7,582 bases of DNA, from positions 1 to 7,582 of the forward strand of contig DOFS01000234.1 of the NCBI GenBank assembly GCA_003523945.1, read 5' to 3'. Both the position numbers and the translations under genes were made by a program. Under the pieces are notes generated by a model. That model did not search any database and was not told the origin of the DNA. It saw nothing but the letters and a program-made list of their open reading frames with translations. The stretch comes from Nitrospiraceae bacterium (GTDB taxonomy: Bacteria; Nitrospirota; Nitrospiria; Nitrospirales; UBA8639). Positions 1-5,630 of the stretch are shown here, one piece after another. Every line of letters starts with the position of its first letter. Within the stretch, counting starts at the first letter, position 1.

Positions 1-2
1 CA

Positions 3-31
3 TTGACAAAGACCAGGAAAACTTTGAGAAT
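3..31 (+). promoter_or_regulatory. Candidate sigma70 promoter upstream of the HNH nuclease gene
   Basis: A perfect -35 hexamer TTGACA (3-8) is followed after 17 bases by GAGAAT (26-31), which matches the -10 consensus TATAAT at four of six positions. Initiation near position 38 would leave a leader of about 70 bases before the ATG at 108. The spacing is ideal but the -10 is imperfect, and no experimental support can be read from sequence. The TTG inside this box could in principle start a longer version of the downstream reading frame, which I consider less likely. Confidence 0.4.
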
Positions 32-107
32 CCTGACAGAAACATATCGCGGCTGTTCATCGTTGGCGACAGAGCACCACACGCCATCACTTGAAAGGAC
101 GCACAGT

Positions 108-461
108 ATGGGAAGTTCCTACCGGGGTCGACACAAACTGCGACGACTTCAAAAGCCTGCAGTCGACAAACCCATTGACGAACTACTCAAAGGACTGCGA
201 CCCAAGCCCTCTGCCTCAAGCAACAACGCCTATCGGGAACAGTCCCTGAGGATTCATGGGCTCATTTGTGCCAAATGTGCCAGAGAATTCGATGTTAAAA
301 ACAGGCACCTGCTCACCGTACACCACAAAGACGGCAATCATCACAACAATCCGCCGGACGGATCGAACTGGGAAAACCTCTGCATGTATTGCCACGATGA
401 TGAACACAGCCGGGGTATCCTTGGTGATTATTTGCGGAAGGCAAAAGAAGACAAGCCTTAA
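108..461 (+). CDS. YajD-like HNH endonuclease family protein
   Basis: A 117-residue HNH protein closely resembling the E. coli YajD family in length and motif order. The zinc-binding frame is visible as C54-x2-C57 and C92-x2-C95. The beta-beta-alpha metal site is carried by H72-H73 followed by DGN (75-77), the conserved DGSNWENLC stretch (84-92), and C-H-D-D-E-H (95-100). The N-terminal 40 residues are basic, as expected for nucleic-acid contact. The ATG at 108 was chosen because AAAGGA at 94-99 sits 8 bases upstream and the family starts about here; the frame stays open further left to a TTG at 3. The biological role of YajD proteins is not established, so nuclease activity is inferred from the fold. 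The next gene follows after 80 bases and may be co-transcribed. Confidence 0.85.
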   Translation: MGSSYRGRHKLRRLQKPAVDKPIDELLKGLRPKPSASSNNAYREQSLRIHGLICAKCAREFDVKNRHLLTVHHKDGNHHNNPPDGSNWENLCMYCHDDEHSRGILGDYLRKAKEDKP

Positions 462-541
462 GAGATCAGTCTACAATCCCTCAGCGGACGAAGAACACAT
501 GCTGAAGAATTGAACGAAATTACGGAAAGGCGGATGAGTGT

Positions 542-958
542 ATGCTGAGAAAAGAATCCCTGAAGGGGATACATGGCATTTATGTGGTCGTAGAGGACTT
601 GGGACCGGAACTGAGAGGCGTCTTAAACCGAAGTGAGTTGCGAAAACGAGTGGAGGCACAACTTCAAACGGCAGGCATTCGTCTCGTCAAAGAACTCGAG
701 GCAGCCAAATTGCCCGGAGAACCCTATTTATATGTCAATATGGCTGCTCTTCCCTTGGGTCCAAAGCGGTACGCCTGTCGGATCGACCTTGAAGTCCACC
801 AACTAGTGGCCCTTGTTCACAACTCCTCCACCGGACATGCTATCACCTGGGAACAAGGCGTCGTAACGGCGGGTGGCGTCAAAACCATTTTCACCAATTT
901 TGACGAATTGGTCCTGGACTTTATTTGTGATTATCTGGCGATGAATCCCGACAACTAG
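542..958 (+). CDS. Conserved protein of unknown function, 138 aa
   Basis: The start ATG at 542 has a purine-rich AGGCGG (528-533) 8 bases upstream. The protein opens with a segment of the type LKGIHGIYVVVEDL (residues 7-20), then ELRKRVEAQLQTAGIRL (32-48), then PGEPYLYVNM (58-67). From memory these recur in a family of small uncharacterised bacterial proteins in which the motifs usually follow a signal peptide. Here no hydrophobic leader precedes them: the protein begins charged (MLRKESLKG), and the 80 bases upstream contain no hydrophobic coding stretch in any frame. It is therefore predicted to stay in the cytoplasm unless the start is misplaced. The body reads as alternating beta strands and helices, with no catalytic motif I recognise. 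It lies 80 bases after the HNH gene on the same strand. Function unknown. Confidence 0.75.
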   Translation: MLRKESLKGIHGIYVVVEDLGPELRGVLNRSELRKRVEAQLQTAGIRLVKELEAAKLPGEPYLYVNMAALPLGPKRYACRIDLEVHQLVALVHNSSTGHAITWEQGVVTAGGVKTIFTNFDELVLDFICDYLAMNPDN

Positions 959-1153
959 CCTATTCACCCAATCACCGCAATCGTTCTTTCGAATCTCGTG
1001 CTCTGCTGCCAAGGCTCTTTTCCAAATTTCACCTGACTTCCGCCTCACATGGCCATAGGGGCTCCTCCACCCCACCCGTTCCTGATCACCAGCATCATTC
1101 GACTTTCAAAAAATCTTTATACATTGAATACCCCCACAGGCTTCACTGGTAGA
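959..1153. other. Intergenic spacer, no gene seen
   Basis: This pyrimidine-rich spacer separates the hypothetical gene from the parvulin leader. I see no convincing terminator. The A+T-rich patch at 1104-1129 could hold a promoter for the parvulin gene, since TATACA occurs at 1118-1123, but no -35 hexamer lies at an acceptable distance. An open frame on the minus strand (803-1075) overlaps the end of the previous gene and has no recognisable motif, so it is not called. Confidence 0.5.
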
Positions 1154-1192
1154 TTCTCATGAAATTTGACCTCGGCGGCCCAATCATGAGAA
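1154..1192 (+). promoter_or_regulatory. Perfect 9-bp inverted repeat in the ppiC leader
   Basis: TTCTCATGA (1154-1162) and its exact reverse complement TCATGAGAA (1184-1192) are separated by 21 bases, giving a centre-to-centre distance of 30 bp, about three helical turns. Each arm also contains the six-base palindrome TCATGA. It could be a paired operator or, if transcribed, a stem with a large loop ending about 42 bases before the parvulin start. The left arm contains the ATG of a possible 20-codon leader ORF (1159-1221). Confidence 0.4.
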
Positions 1193-1221
1193 AAAGACCC
1201 TTGTCTATATTTCTAGCTTAG
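1159..1221 (+). CDS. Possible 20-codon leader ORF before ppiC
   Basis: An ATG at 1159 opens a 20-codon frame that ends with TAG at 1219-1221, three bases before the GGAG Shine-Dalgarno of the parvulin gene. The peptide has a basic middle (MRKRP) and a hydrophobic end (LSIFLA). Its own ribosome-binding site is weak (GGTAG around 1148-1152), and its start lies in the left arm of the inverted repeat at 1154-1192. A frame this short can occur by chance. What makes it worth recording is its position just before the next ribosome-binding site, which would suit translational coupling. I do not recognise the peptide. Confidence 0.15.
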   Translation: MKFDLGGPIMRKRPLSIFLA

Positions 1222-1234
1222 AAGGAGAATGCTC

Positions 1235-1516
1235 ATGGCGAAAGCGCGTGCCCGTCACATTTTGGTTCCAACAGAAGAAGCATGCAAGAACTTAAAAACA
1301 CAAATTGAGGGCGGAGGAGATTTTGCAGCCGTGGCTAAGGAACATTCCACCTGTCCATCAGGCAGACAAGGTGGGGACTTAGGCGAGTTTGGCCCCGGTC
1401 AAATGGTCAAAGAATTTGATGCGGTCGTATTTAGCGGCGAACTCGGCAAGGTCCACGGCCCTGTTAAAACTCAATTTGGCTATCATCTTCTTGAGATCAC
1501 CAGTCGCACCCCATAA
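1235..1516 (+). CDS. ppiC: PpiC-type parvulin peptidyl-prolyl cis-trans isomerase
   Basis: A single-domain parvulin of 93 residues, the same length as E. coli PpiC (Par10). It catalyses cis-trans isomerisation of peptidyl-proline bonds and, having no signal peptide, should act in the cytoplasm. The parvulin signature is intact: ARHILV with H8, the active-site cysteine C40 in STCPSG, GGDLGEF (46-52), substrate-pocket residues M57, F61 and F81, and the closing TQFGYH (79-84) with H84. Two in-frame ATGs exist, at 1229 and 1235. The later one is chosen because GGAG (1224-1227) would be only one base from the earlier ATG but is 7 bases from the later, and because the product then matches the family N-terminus (MAK...). 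A parvulin substrate cannot be deduced from the neighbours. Confidence 0.93.
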   Translation: MAKARARHILVPTEEACKNLKTQIEGGGDFAAVAKEHSTCPSGRQGGDLGEFGPGQMVKEFDAVVFSGELGKVHGPVKTQFGYHLLEITSRTP

Positions 1517-1537
1517 ATGGTTCGGCATTCATAGGGC

Positions 1538-1565
1538 AAGGGCATAGTCTCATGGCTATGCTCTT
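1538..1565 (+). terminator. Hairpin downstream of ppiC, possible weak terminator
   Basis: A 10-bp stem (one G-U pair) forms between 1538-1547 (AAGGGCATAG) and 1556-1565 (CTATGCTCTT), with an 8-base loop. It starts 21 bases after the parvulin stop codon, a typical place for a terminator. The tract that follows is pyrimidine-rich but not a clear T-run, so intrinsic termination would be weak. Confidence 0.35.
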
Positions 1566-1755
1566 ATCCTGTTCCCCATCCTCTTCATCATGACCTTTTG
1601 GGTACAATCAGTCTGCCCACATGGGCATCCAAGAGATACCCAGGCCAAAAGTGTCCACGGCTTCCATCAGATACGTAAAGGTTTGGCATCAAGATTCCCC
1701 TTGATGTAGACTCTCCTACTTCATTGAATCACTTTAAACACTCGCACATTTTTTA
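1566..1755. other. Spacer before the PEP mutase gene, with a small hairpin
   Basis: No gene is evident here. A perfect 7-bp hairpin, CATCAAG (1687-1693) and CTTGATG (1700-1706) around a 6-base loop, lies 50 bases before the PEP mutase start. No Shine-Dalgarno sequence precedes that start: the last bases are a T-run, so translation may begin on a leaderless or weakly bound message. No -35/-10 pair with good spacing was found. Confidence 0.4.
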
Positions 1756-3393
1756 ATGATGCCAAGCGAACACCAGCCGCCCAAATCAACGCAATTCAAA
1801 AAGCTCCTGTTGTCTTCCCAGCTTGAATTTATCTGTGAAGCCCACAATGGGCTCAGCGCCAAGATCGTGGAAGAAGCGGGATTTCGCGGTATCTGGGCCA
1901 GCGGACTCTCGATCTCGGCTCAATTCGGCGTGCGGGATAATAACGAGGCCAGCTGGACTCAGGTCCTGGACAATTTGGAATTTATGTCTGATGCTGCCCG
2001 CATACCCATTCTTCTCGATGGGGACACTGGCTATGGCAACTTTAATAATATGCAGCGTCTGATTCGCAAATTGGAACAGCGGCAGATCGCGGCAGTATGT
2101 ATTGAAGACAAATTGTTTCCCAAGACTAATAGTTTTCTCAAGGGTGACACGCAGCCCATGGCCGATATTGAAGAATTTTGCGGAAAAATTAAAGCCGGAA
2201 AAGATGCGCAATCAGATCCGGATTTCTGCATCATCGCCAGGGTTGAAGCGTTTATCTGCGGCTGGGGACTGGCCGAGGCCTTGCGGCGCGCGGAGGCGTA
2301 CCACCGAGCCGGGGCGGATGGCATCCTGATTCACAGTGCGCTGGCGGTGCCTGATGAAATTCTGGCATTCAAGCGGGAATGGGGCGACCGATCTCCCGTG
2401 GTCATTGTACCAACCAAATATTACTCCACTCCCACCGATGTGTTTCGGCAGCACGGGTTTTCCATGGTGATTTGGGCCAATCACATGCTTCGGGCCGCGG
2501 TAGCCACAATGCAAACGACCGCCCGGGTCCTCAAAGAACAGGAAAATCTTTTGTCGGTTGAAGATAACATTGTTCCGGTTTCTGAAGTCTTTCGTCTGCA
2601 GGGTGCAGCTGAACTCATGGAAGCGGAGCAACGCTACCTTCCAAGAAGCGCCGAACGCGTAACGGCAATTGTCCTGGCCGCTTCCCGTGGAGATGAATTG
2701 GGTGAACTGACGGAAGACAAACCCAAAACCATGGTGAACATTCGTGGGGTCCCCCTTCTTGCTCATATCATTGACGCATACAACAGCATGGGCATCAAGA
2801 ATATTTTCGTAGTTCGGGGGTATAAAAAAGAAGCCGTCAATCTTCCCAATCTGACCTATGTCGATAACGATGCCTTCGCGGAAACGGGAGAATTGGATTC
2901 CTTGTTGAAAGCGCTTCAATCAAAAGAAGCCCACTTCCAGACCACCATCGTGTCCTATGGCGATGTCCTGTTTAACAGCTACATACCTCAGGCGCTTCTT
3001 CAAGCCAAGGACGACTTTGTGATTTTTGTAGACAGCGACTGGCAGGAAAAAACGAGTTATACCAGGCTTGGTGGGTTTGCCGAATGCACCGCGCCGAATT
3101 CCCGAAGAGCCTTCAATACACAGATCCACCTCAAACAATTAGGAACGACAATTCCTCCGGAATTGATTCATGGCGTCTGGATGGGATTTTTCAAAGTTTC
3201 AACTCAGGGTCTCACGCCATTGCAGGAGATCCTGACCGGACTTCTCGCCGACCCGATTCACCGGAAAGCAGGAATGGCAACGCTGTTTCAAGAATTACTA
3301 CGAAGAAATTATCCGATTAGAGTTCTCTACACCGTCGGGCATTGGCTGGACATTAACAGTCTCGATGATGTCGTCCAGGCTGGAAGTTTCTAA
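1756..3393 (+). CDS. PEP mutase fused to a nucleotidyltransferase (phosphonate biosynthesis)
   Basis: A 545-residue two-domain enzyme. Residues about 14-290 form a PEP mutase of the isocitrate lyase superfamily, which converts phosphoenolpyruvate to phosphonopyruvate, the entry step to almost all known phosphonates. The diagnostic EDKxxxKxNS motif is exact (117-126, [10 protein letters not shown]). Also visible are W47 and the ASG segment, R60-D61, the metal-site DGDTGYG (88-94), R162 and H193. Residues about 302-545 form a nucleotidyltransferase resembling phosphocholine or aminoethylphosphonate cytidylyltransferases: AIVLAAS (304-310), TEDKPK (319-324), YGD (401-403), VDSD (425-428) and a closing [14 protein letters not shown]. 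The product of this half is probably a CMP-phosphonate. Its glycine-rich loop is unusual (S310 and E314 where G and R are common). The start is ATGATG with no visible Shine-Dalgarno. No phosphonopyruvate decarboxylase, transaminase or transferase gene is nearby. The PEP mutase assignment is firm; the exact substrate of the second domain is inferred. Confidence 0.93.
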   Translation: MMPSEHQPPKSTQFKKLLLSSQLEFICEAHNGLSAKIVEEAGFRGIWASGLSISAQFGVRDNNEASWTQVLDNLEFMSDAARIPILLDGDTGYGNFNNMQRLIRKLEQRQIAAVCIEDKLFPKTNSFLKGDTQPMADIEEFCGKIKAGKDAQSDPDFCIIARVEAFICGWGLAEALRRAEAYHRAGADGILIHSALAVPDEILAFKREWGDRSPVVIVPTKYYSTPTDVFRQHGFSMVIWANHMLRAAVATMQTTARVLKEQENLLSVEDNIVPVSEVFRLQGAAELMEAEQRYLPRSAERVTAIVLAASRGDELGELTEDKPKTMVNIRGVPLLAHIIDAYNSMGIKNIFVVRGYKKEAVNLPNLTYVDNDAFAETGELDSLLKALQSKEAHFQTTIVSYGDVLFNSYIPQALLQAKDDFVIFVDSDWQEKTSYTRLGGFAECTAPNSRRAFNTQIHLKQLGTTIPPELIHGVWMGFFKVSTQGLTPLQEILTGLLADPIHRKAGMATLFQELLRRNYPIRVLYTVGHWLDINSLDDVVQAGSF

Positions 3394-3430
3394 TCTTCGT
3401 TGGGTAAAATTTTCTTGAAGAGACGAGAGA

Positions 3431-3582
3431 TACCGGGTTTCGGCCCGGCAGTCTAGCTTTTGGATGATGTGGTTCGATGAGCGCACCTGACCTCTGGTTC
3501 GTCTCGAAGAACAAATTCGTTGTGTGGAGGAAAAAACCCAAAGCCAGTAAAGCCCCGTTCAGCCTCATCAAATTTAGGTGGA
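3431..3582. repeat. Degenerate copy of the TTTCGG-hairpin intergenic repeat
   Basis: The 16-base core CCGGGTTTCGGCCCGG (3433-3448) is identical to the core in the better-preserved copy at 5633. The stem is shorter here (CCGGG/CCCGG plus an outer T-A pair, with an A-C mismatch). The second hairpin of the family is not conserved; the intervening sequence is longer and diverged. Similarity resumes at 3536-3582, which aligns by eye with 5681-5726 (shared blocks ACCCAAA, AGT, CCCCGT, CTCAT and GGA). It begins about 40 bases after the PEP mutase stop and ends just before the toxin-antitoxin promoter region. Confidence 0.65.
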
Positions 3583-3587
3583 ATAAC

Positions 3588-3618
3588 TATACAAAATTAC
3601 ATGGTCAGATCCTGTAAT
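3588..3618 (+). promoter_or_regulatory. Candidate -10 box and operator palindrome of the toxin-antitoxin unit
   Basis: TATACA (3588-3593) is a possible -10 element, with no good -35 in front of it. Directly after it, ATTACA (3596-3601) and its exact complement TGTAAT (3613-3618) form an inverted repeat; GG (3603-3604) and CC (3611-3612) extend it with one bulged base. The palindrome lies 2 bases before the antitoxin ribosome-binding site (AGGGAG, 3621-3626). This position suits autoregulation by an antitoxin or toxin-antitoxin complex, as is common in type II modules; binding is inferred. Confidence 0.4.
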
Positions 3619-3633
3619 GAAGGGAGCCTTCAG

Positions 3634-3837
3634 ATGAAACTCTCAGATCTCTCTCAGAAGGAATTCAAAGATTTAGTGAATAGCATGGTGGACGACCGGC
3701 TGTGTGAACTGTTGGGCGAACCCGACCTGGGCCTCGCCCTGGACGAGAAGGTGCGTGCTCAATTAAAGCAAGTCTTGGATTCCCCGGAACGGGTAACGGG
3801 GGAAACCGTCGCCGAACGACTGAACCTCAAATGGTGA
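3634..3837 (+). CDS. Antitoxin-like protein of a RelE/ParE-type module
   Basis: A small acidic protein of 67 residues directly upstream of a RelE/ParE-type toxin, the usual antitoxin-first order. AGGGAG (3621-3626) lies 7 bases before the ATG, which fixes this start even though the frame is open back to 3520 through the repeat. It begins MKLSDLSQKEFKDLV, has a predicted helical acidic middle (DDRLCELLGEPDLGLALDEKV, positions 20-40) and ends VAERLNLKW. This layout resembles short antitoxins I recall from other bacteria in which a helical peptide wraps the toxin. I see no clear ribbon-helix-helix or helix-turn-helix domain, so how it would bind the nearby palindrome is unclear. The assignment rests mainly on context. 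Confidence 0.7.
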   Translation: MKLSDLSQKEFKDLVNSMVDDRLCELLGEPDLGLALDEKVRAQLKQVLDSPERVTGETVAERLNLKW

Positions 3838-3843
3838 AATGAC

Positions 3844-4131
3844 ATGGCCTGGTATCGCGTCAGCTATCAGCCTTCAATTCTGGACGATCTTCAAACCACC
3901 GACCAAAGTATGGCCCAGCGTCTTTTGGATAAAACCAAGTGGTTGGCATCCAATGTCGCCAACCTTCGACATGGGCCTCTGCACAAGGACCTACCCGGGC
4001 TCGTCCAATATGCTGTTGGTGACTGGCGCATTCTCTATTCCATTGACCCGGACGAGCATATCGTTCACATCCATCGAATTGCGACCAGACGAGAACTCTA
4101 CACCCGTTGCCCACCACAGCAACATTCATGA
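3844..4131 (+). CDS. RelE/ParE-superfamily toxin
   Basis: A 95-residue protein with the RelE/ParE fold layout: an N-terminal strand (YRVSYQPSILDDLQ, residues 4-17), two helices (to about 36, including QRLLDKTKWLA), then a C-terminal sheet with HGPLHKDLPGLVQYAVGDWRILYSID and HIVHIHRIATRRELY. The L-x-G-L-x-x-x-x-V-G-D-W-R-I-x-Y core and the H-R-I-x-x-R-R-E-x-Y ending are hallmarks of the family, whose members either cut ribosome-bound mRNA (RelE) or poison gyrase (ParE); sequence alone does not decide which. R61, H76, R77 and R81-R82 are candidate functional residues. It starts 6 bases after the antitoxin stop with no strong Shine-Dalgarno, suggesting translational coupling. Its stop codon overlaps the start of the next gene (ATGA). 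Confidence 0.85.
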   Translation: MAWYRVSYQPSILDDLQTTDQSMAQRLLDKTKWLASNVANLRHGPLHKDLPGLVQYAVGDWRILYSIDPDEHIVHIHRIATRRELYTRCPPQQHS

Positions 4132-4457
4132 GTCGGTCTGAACGGATCGAACAGGAACTCACCAAGGCAGCCAAGGGGCTCCAGAATGGGAACGATGGTT
4201 TGGCCCGGGTGTGCGCGCGACGAGCCGTTGCCCTCGCCTCGCAGCATCGAGCAAACCAACGGAATCTGCCAAACTGGCAGGGAGATGCCATGCATCACCT
4301 TCGTCAGATCCAAGAAGAAACCACATTTCCCCTTCATGTGCGAGCAGCCGCACAACGACTTCTGACCAAAGTGACCGAACAGACACAGTTGCCCATGACC
4401 ACGGATCCCATCACCGACGCACGCATCATCCTTGATCATCTGAATGCAGAGATTTGA
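4128..4457 (+). CDS. Conserved protein of unknown function coupled to the toxin gene
   Basis: A 109-residue, apparently all-helical protein. The ATG at 4128 overlaps the toxin TGA in the four-base ATGA arrangement, so the three genes 3634-4457 are very probably one translated unit; an in-frame ATG at 4107 inside the toxin gene is less likely. Visible features are an N-terminal helix (SERIEQELTKAAKGL), the block GLARVCARRAVALA (residues 24-37), PLHVRAAAQRLLTKV (68-82), and a C-terminal DPITDARIILDHL (93-105). From memory, a G-x-ARVCARRA block followed by VRxAAxRL and DPxxDARxI recurs in an uncharacterised family in bacteria and archaea. The basic helix could suit nucleic-acid or HEPN-like binding, but no HEPN catalytic RxxxxH motif is present, so this is speculation. 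No membrane segment. Confidence 0.75.
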   Translation: MSRSERIEQELTKAAKGLQNGNDGLARVCARRAVALASQHRANQRNLPNWQGDAMHHLRQIQEETTFPLHVRAAAQRLLTKVTEQTQLPMTTDPITDARIILDHLNAEI

Positions 4458-4527
4458 ATCCAGGCTTTCGGAAATCCATCCAGGTTATCAAGCTTTCCTC
4501 AGAGAGATTACACCCCTCGGCTAGCCA

Positions 4528-5463
4528 ATGCGTTTTTGCACAATCCAACAAAGATTCCGCGAATCCTATTGTTCGATTGCAAAGATTGGACTCCAACTCC
4601 TGTTCCTGACGATCATCGTGATGATGACCCACCCCCAGCGACTCATGGGAGCCGCCTCCCCCCAATTCATTATTGAGGCCCCCGAACCTCTGGAACCATT
4701 GGCTGCCCGCTTGAAGGACATCCACCCACAAGCACTGCAGCGTATGATGGACTTTATGGGACTTGAACACCCCGGACCTCCCATTCGAGTCATCCTGGCG
4801 CCAAACGAATCGCCACTTGCACAGGAAGCGTCAGAATGGATGTCTGGATACGCAGTCAGTCAGACTTCCACAATTGTTCTCCTCACTGACCGGAGTTTGA
4901 CCTATCCGAATGATTCACTCAACGAAGTCTTCCTGCATGAAATCGGCCATATCCTGGCCCATCGGGCGGCAGGAGAACAGCCTTTGCCTCGATGGTTTGA
5001 TGAGGGATTAGCGATGATGGCCGCCCGAAGGTGGGATTTGGAAGACCGAGCCCGATTAGTCTGGGCAATGGTCTCAGACACGCAAGTCTCACTGAATGAA
5101 CTCAATACCCTCTTCAGCAAAGACGAGACCTCCGTCCGACGGGCCTATGTCCTGGCTTACGCCTTTACGCAAGACCTCCTGGAACACACAGGACAGGATA
5201 CCCCTAAACGAATTCTGGCAAAAATCCAACAGGGCATGTCCTTTCCTGAAGCCTTTGCGCAAACCACCTTCATGACACTCACAGAAGCAGAAGAGCAGTT
5301 CTGGGGTCGGCAGACACTCTGGAATCGCTGGATCCCTGTGGCCACCAGTTCCGGAATGGTCTGGCTCGCGATCACCCTCCTGGCCTTTTGGGCGTTTACA
5401 AGACAACGGAAGCGAGCAGCAGCGATTAAGAAACAATGGAGAGAAGATGACTTTGATCTATGA
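4528..5463 (+). CDS. Exported, membrane-anchored MA-family gluzincin protease-like protein
   Basis: A 311-residue putative zinc metallopeptidase. Residues about 18-43 form a hydrophobic leader, either signal peptide or anchor. The zinc site is visible as H137-E-I-G-H141 (HExxH), with the third ligand supplied by E159 in WFDEG, 18 residues after the HExxH; this is the gluzincin pattern of the peptidase MA-like family. A second hydrophobic segment (about 272-290) is followed by a strongly basic tail (RQRKRAAAIKKQW), placing the catalytic domain in the periplasm and the C-terminus in the cytoplasm. The catalytic residues are intact, so it should be active; the substrate is unknown. No good Shine-Dalgarno precedes the ATG at 4528, and the true start could be nearby. 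It lies 70 bases after the previous gene and is probably independent of the toxin-antitoxin unit. Confidence 0.8.
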   Translation: MRFCTIQQRFRESYCSIAKIGLQLLFLTIIVMMTHPQRLMGAASPQFIIEAPEPLEPLAARLKDIHPQALQRMMDFMGLEHPGPPIRVILAPNESPLAQEASEWMSGYAVSQTSTIVLLTDRSLTYPNDSLNEVFLHEIGHILAHRAAGEQPLPRWFDEGLAMMAARRWDLEDRARLVWAMVSDTQVSLNELNTLFSKDETSVRRAYVLAYAFTQDLLEHTGQDTPKRILAKIQQGMSFPEAFAQTTFMTLTEAEEQFWGRQTLWNRWIPVATSSGMVWLAITLLAFWAFTRQRKRAAAIKKQWREDDFDL

Positions 5464-5486
5464 TAGCTTGTCTCATGAAGATATCA
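5461..5486 (+). terminator. Weak hairpin overlapping the protease gene stop codon
   Basis: TGATA (5461-5465) pairs with TATCA (5482-5486), and CTT (5467-5469) pairs with AAG (5478-5480) across one G-A mismatch, with an 8-base loop. The stem is A+T-rich and is followed by mixed sequence containing TTTT at 5494-5497, so termination would be inefficient. It is recorded because no better terminator follows this gene. Confidence 0.2.
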
Positions 5487-5630
5487 TCAGACCTTTTCAC
5501 CAATGTAGCTTCGGTTGAGAGAAGGATGGAATTCTTTAGGCATTTCCCTTACCTTCCGACTGGTGCGGAAAGTAAATGACCATATATCTGAAGGACATTT
5601 CATTAACGGGAATTTTTTGAATTCCTGATA
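5487..5630. other. Gene-free spacer with two small hairpins
   Basis: No gene is seen between the protease gene and the folded repeat. TTCCG (5554-5558) and CGGAA (5566-5570) form a small stem. GGAATT (5609-5614) and AATTCC (5620-5625) form a second stem whose loop is mostly T. Neither has the shape of an intrinsic terminator. Confidence 0.4.

Noticed and set aside
803..1075. Minus-strand frame overlapping the end of the 138-aa protein gene
   Set aside because: No motif and no ribosome-binding site, and most of it is antisense to a better supported gene.
2212..2919. Long open frame (235 codons) on the minus strand within the PEP mutase fusion gene
   Set aside because: It lies wholly antisense to a gene with exact catalytic motifs, has no recognisable domain, and its openness follows from the codon composition of the real gene.
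3520..3633. N-terminal extension of the antitoxin-like protein through the repeat
   Set aside because: The extension translates repeat DNA, while the ATG at 3634 has AGGGAG 7 bases upstream and matches the expected antitoxin length.
3839..4141. Plus-strand frame starting ATGACATGG that overlaps the toxin gene in another frame
   Set aside because: The overlapping frame from 3844 encodes a clear RelE/ParE-type protein; this frame shows no motif and is a shadow.
4458..4484. Direct repeat ATCCAGG at 4458-4464 and 4478-4484
   Set aside because: Seven bases repeated twice with no wider symmetry is within chance expectation.
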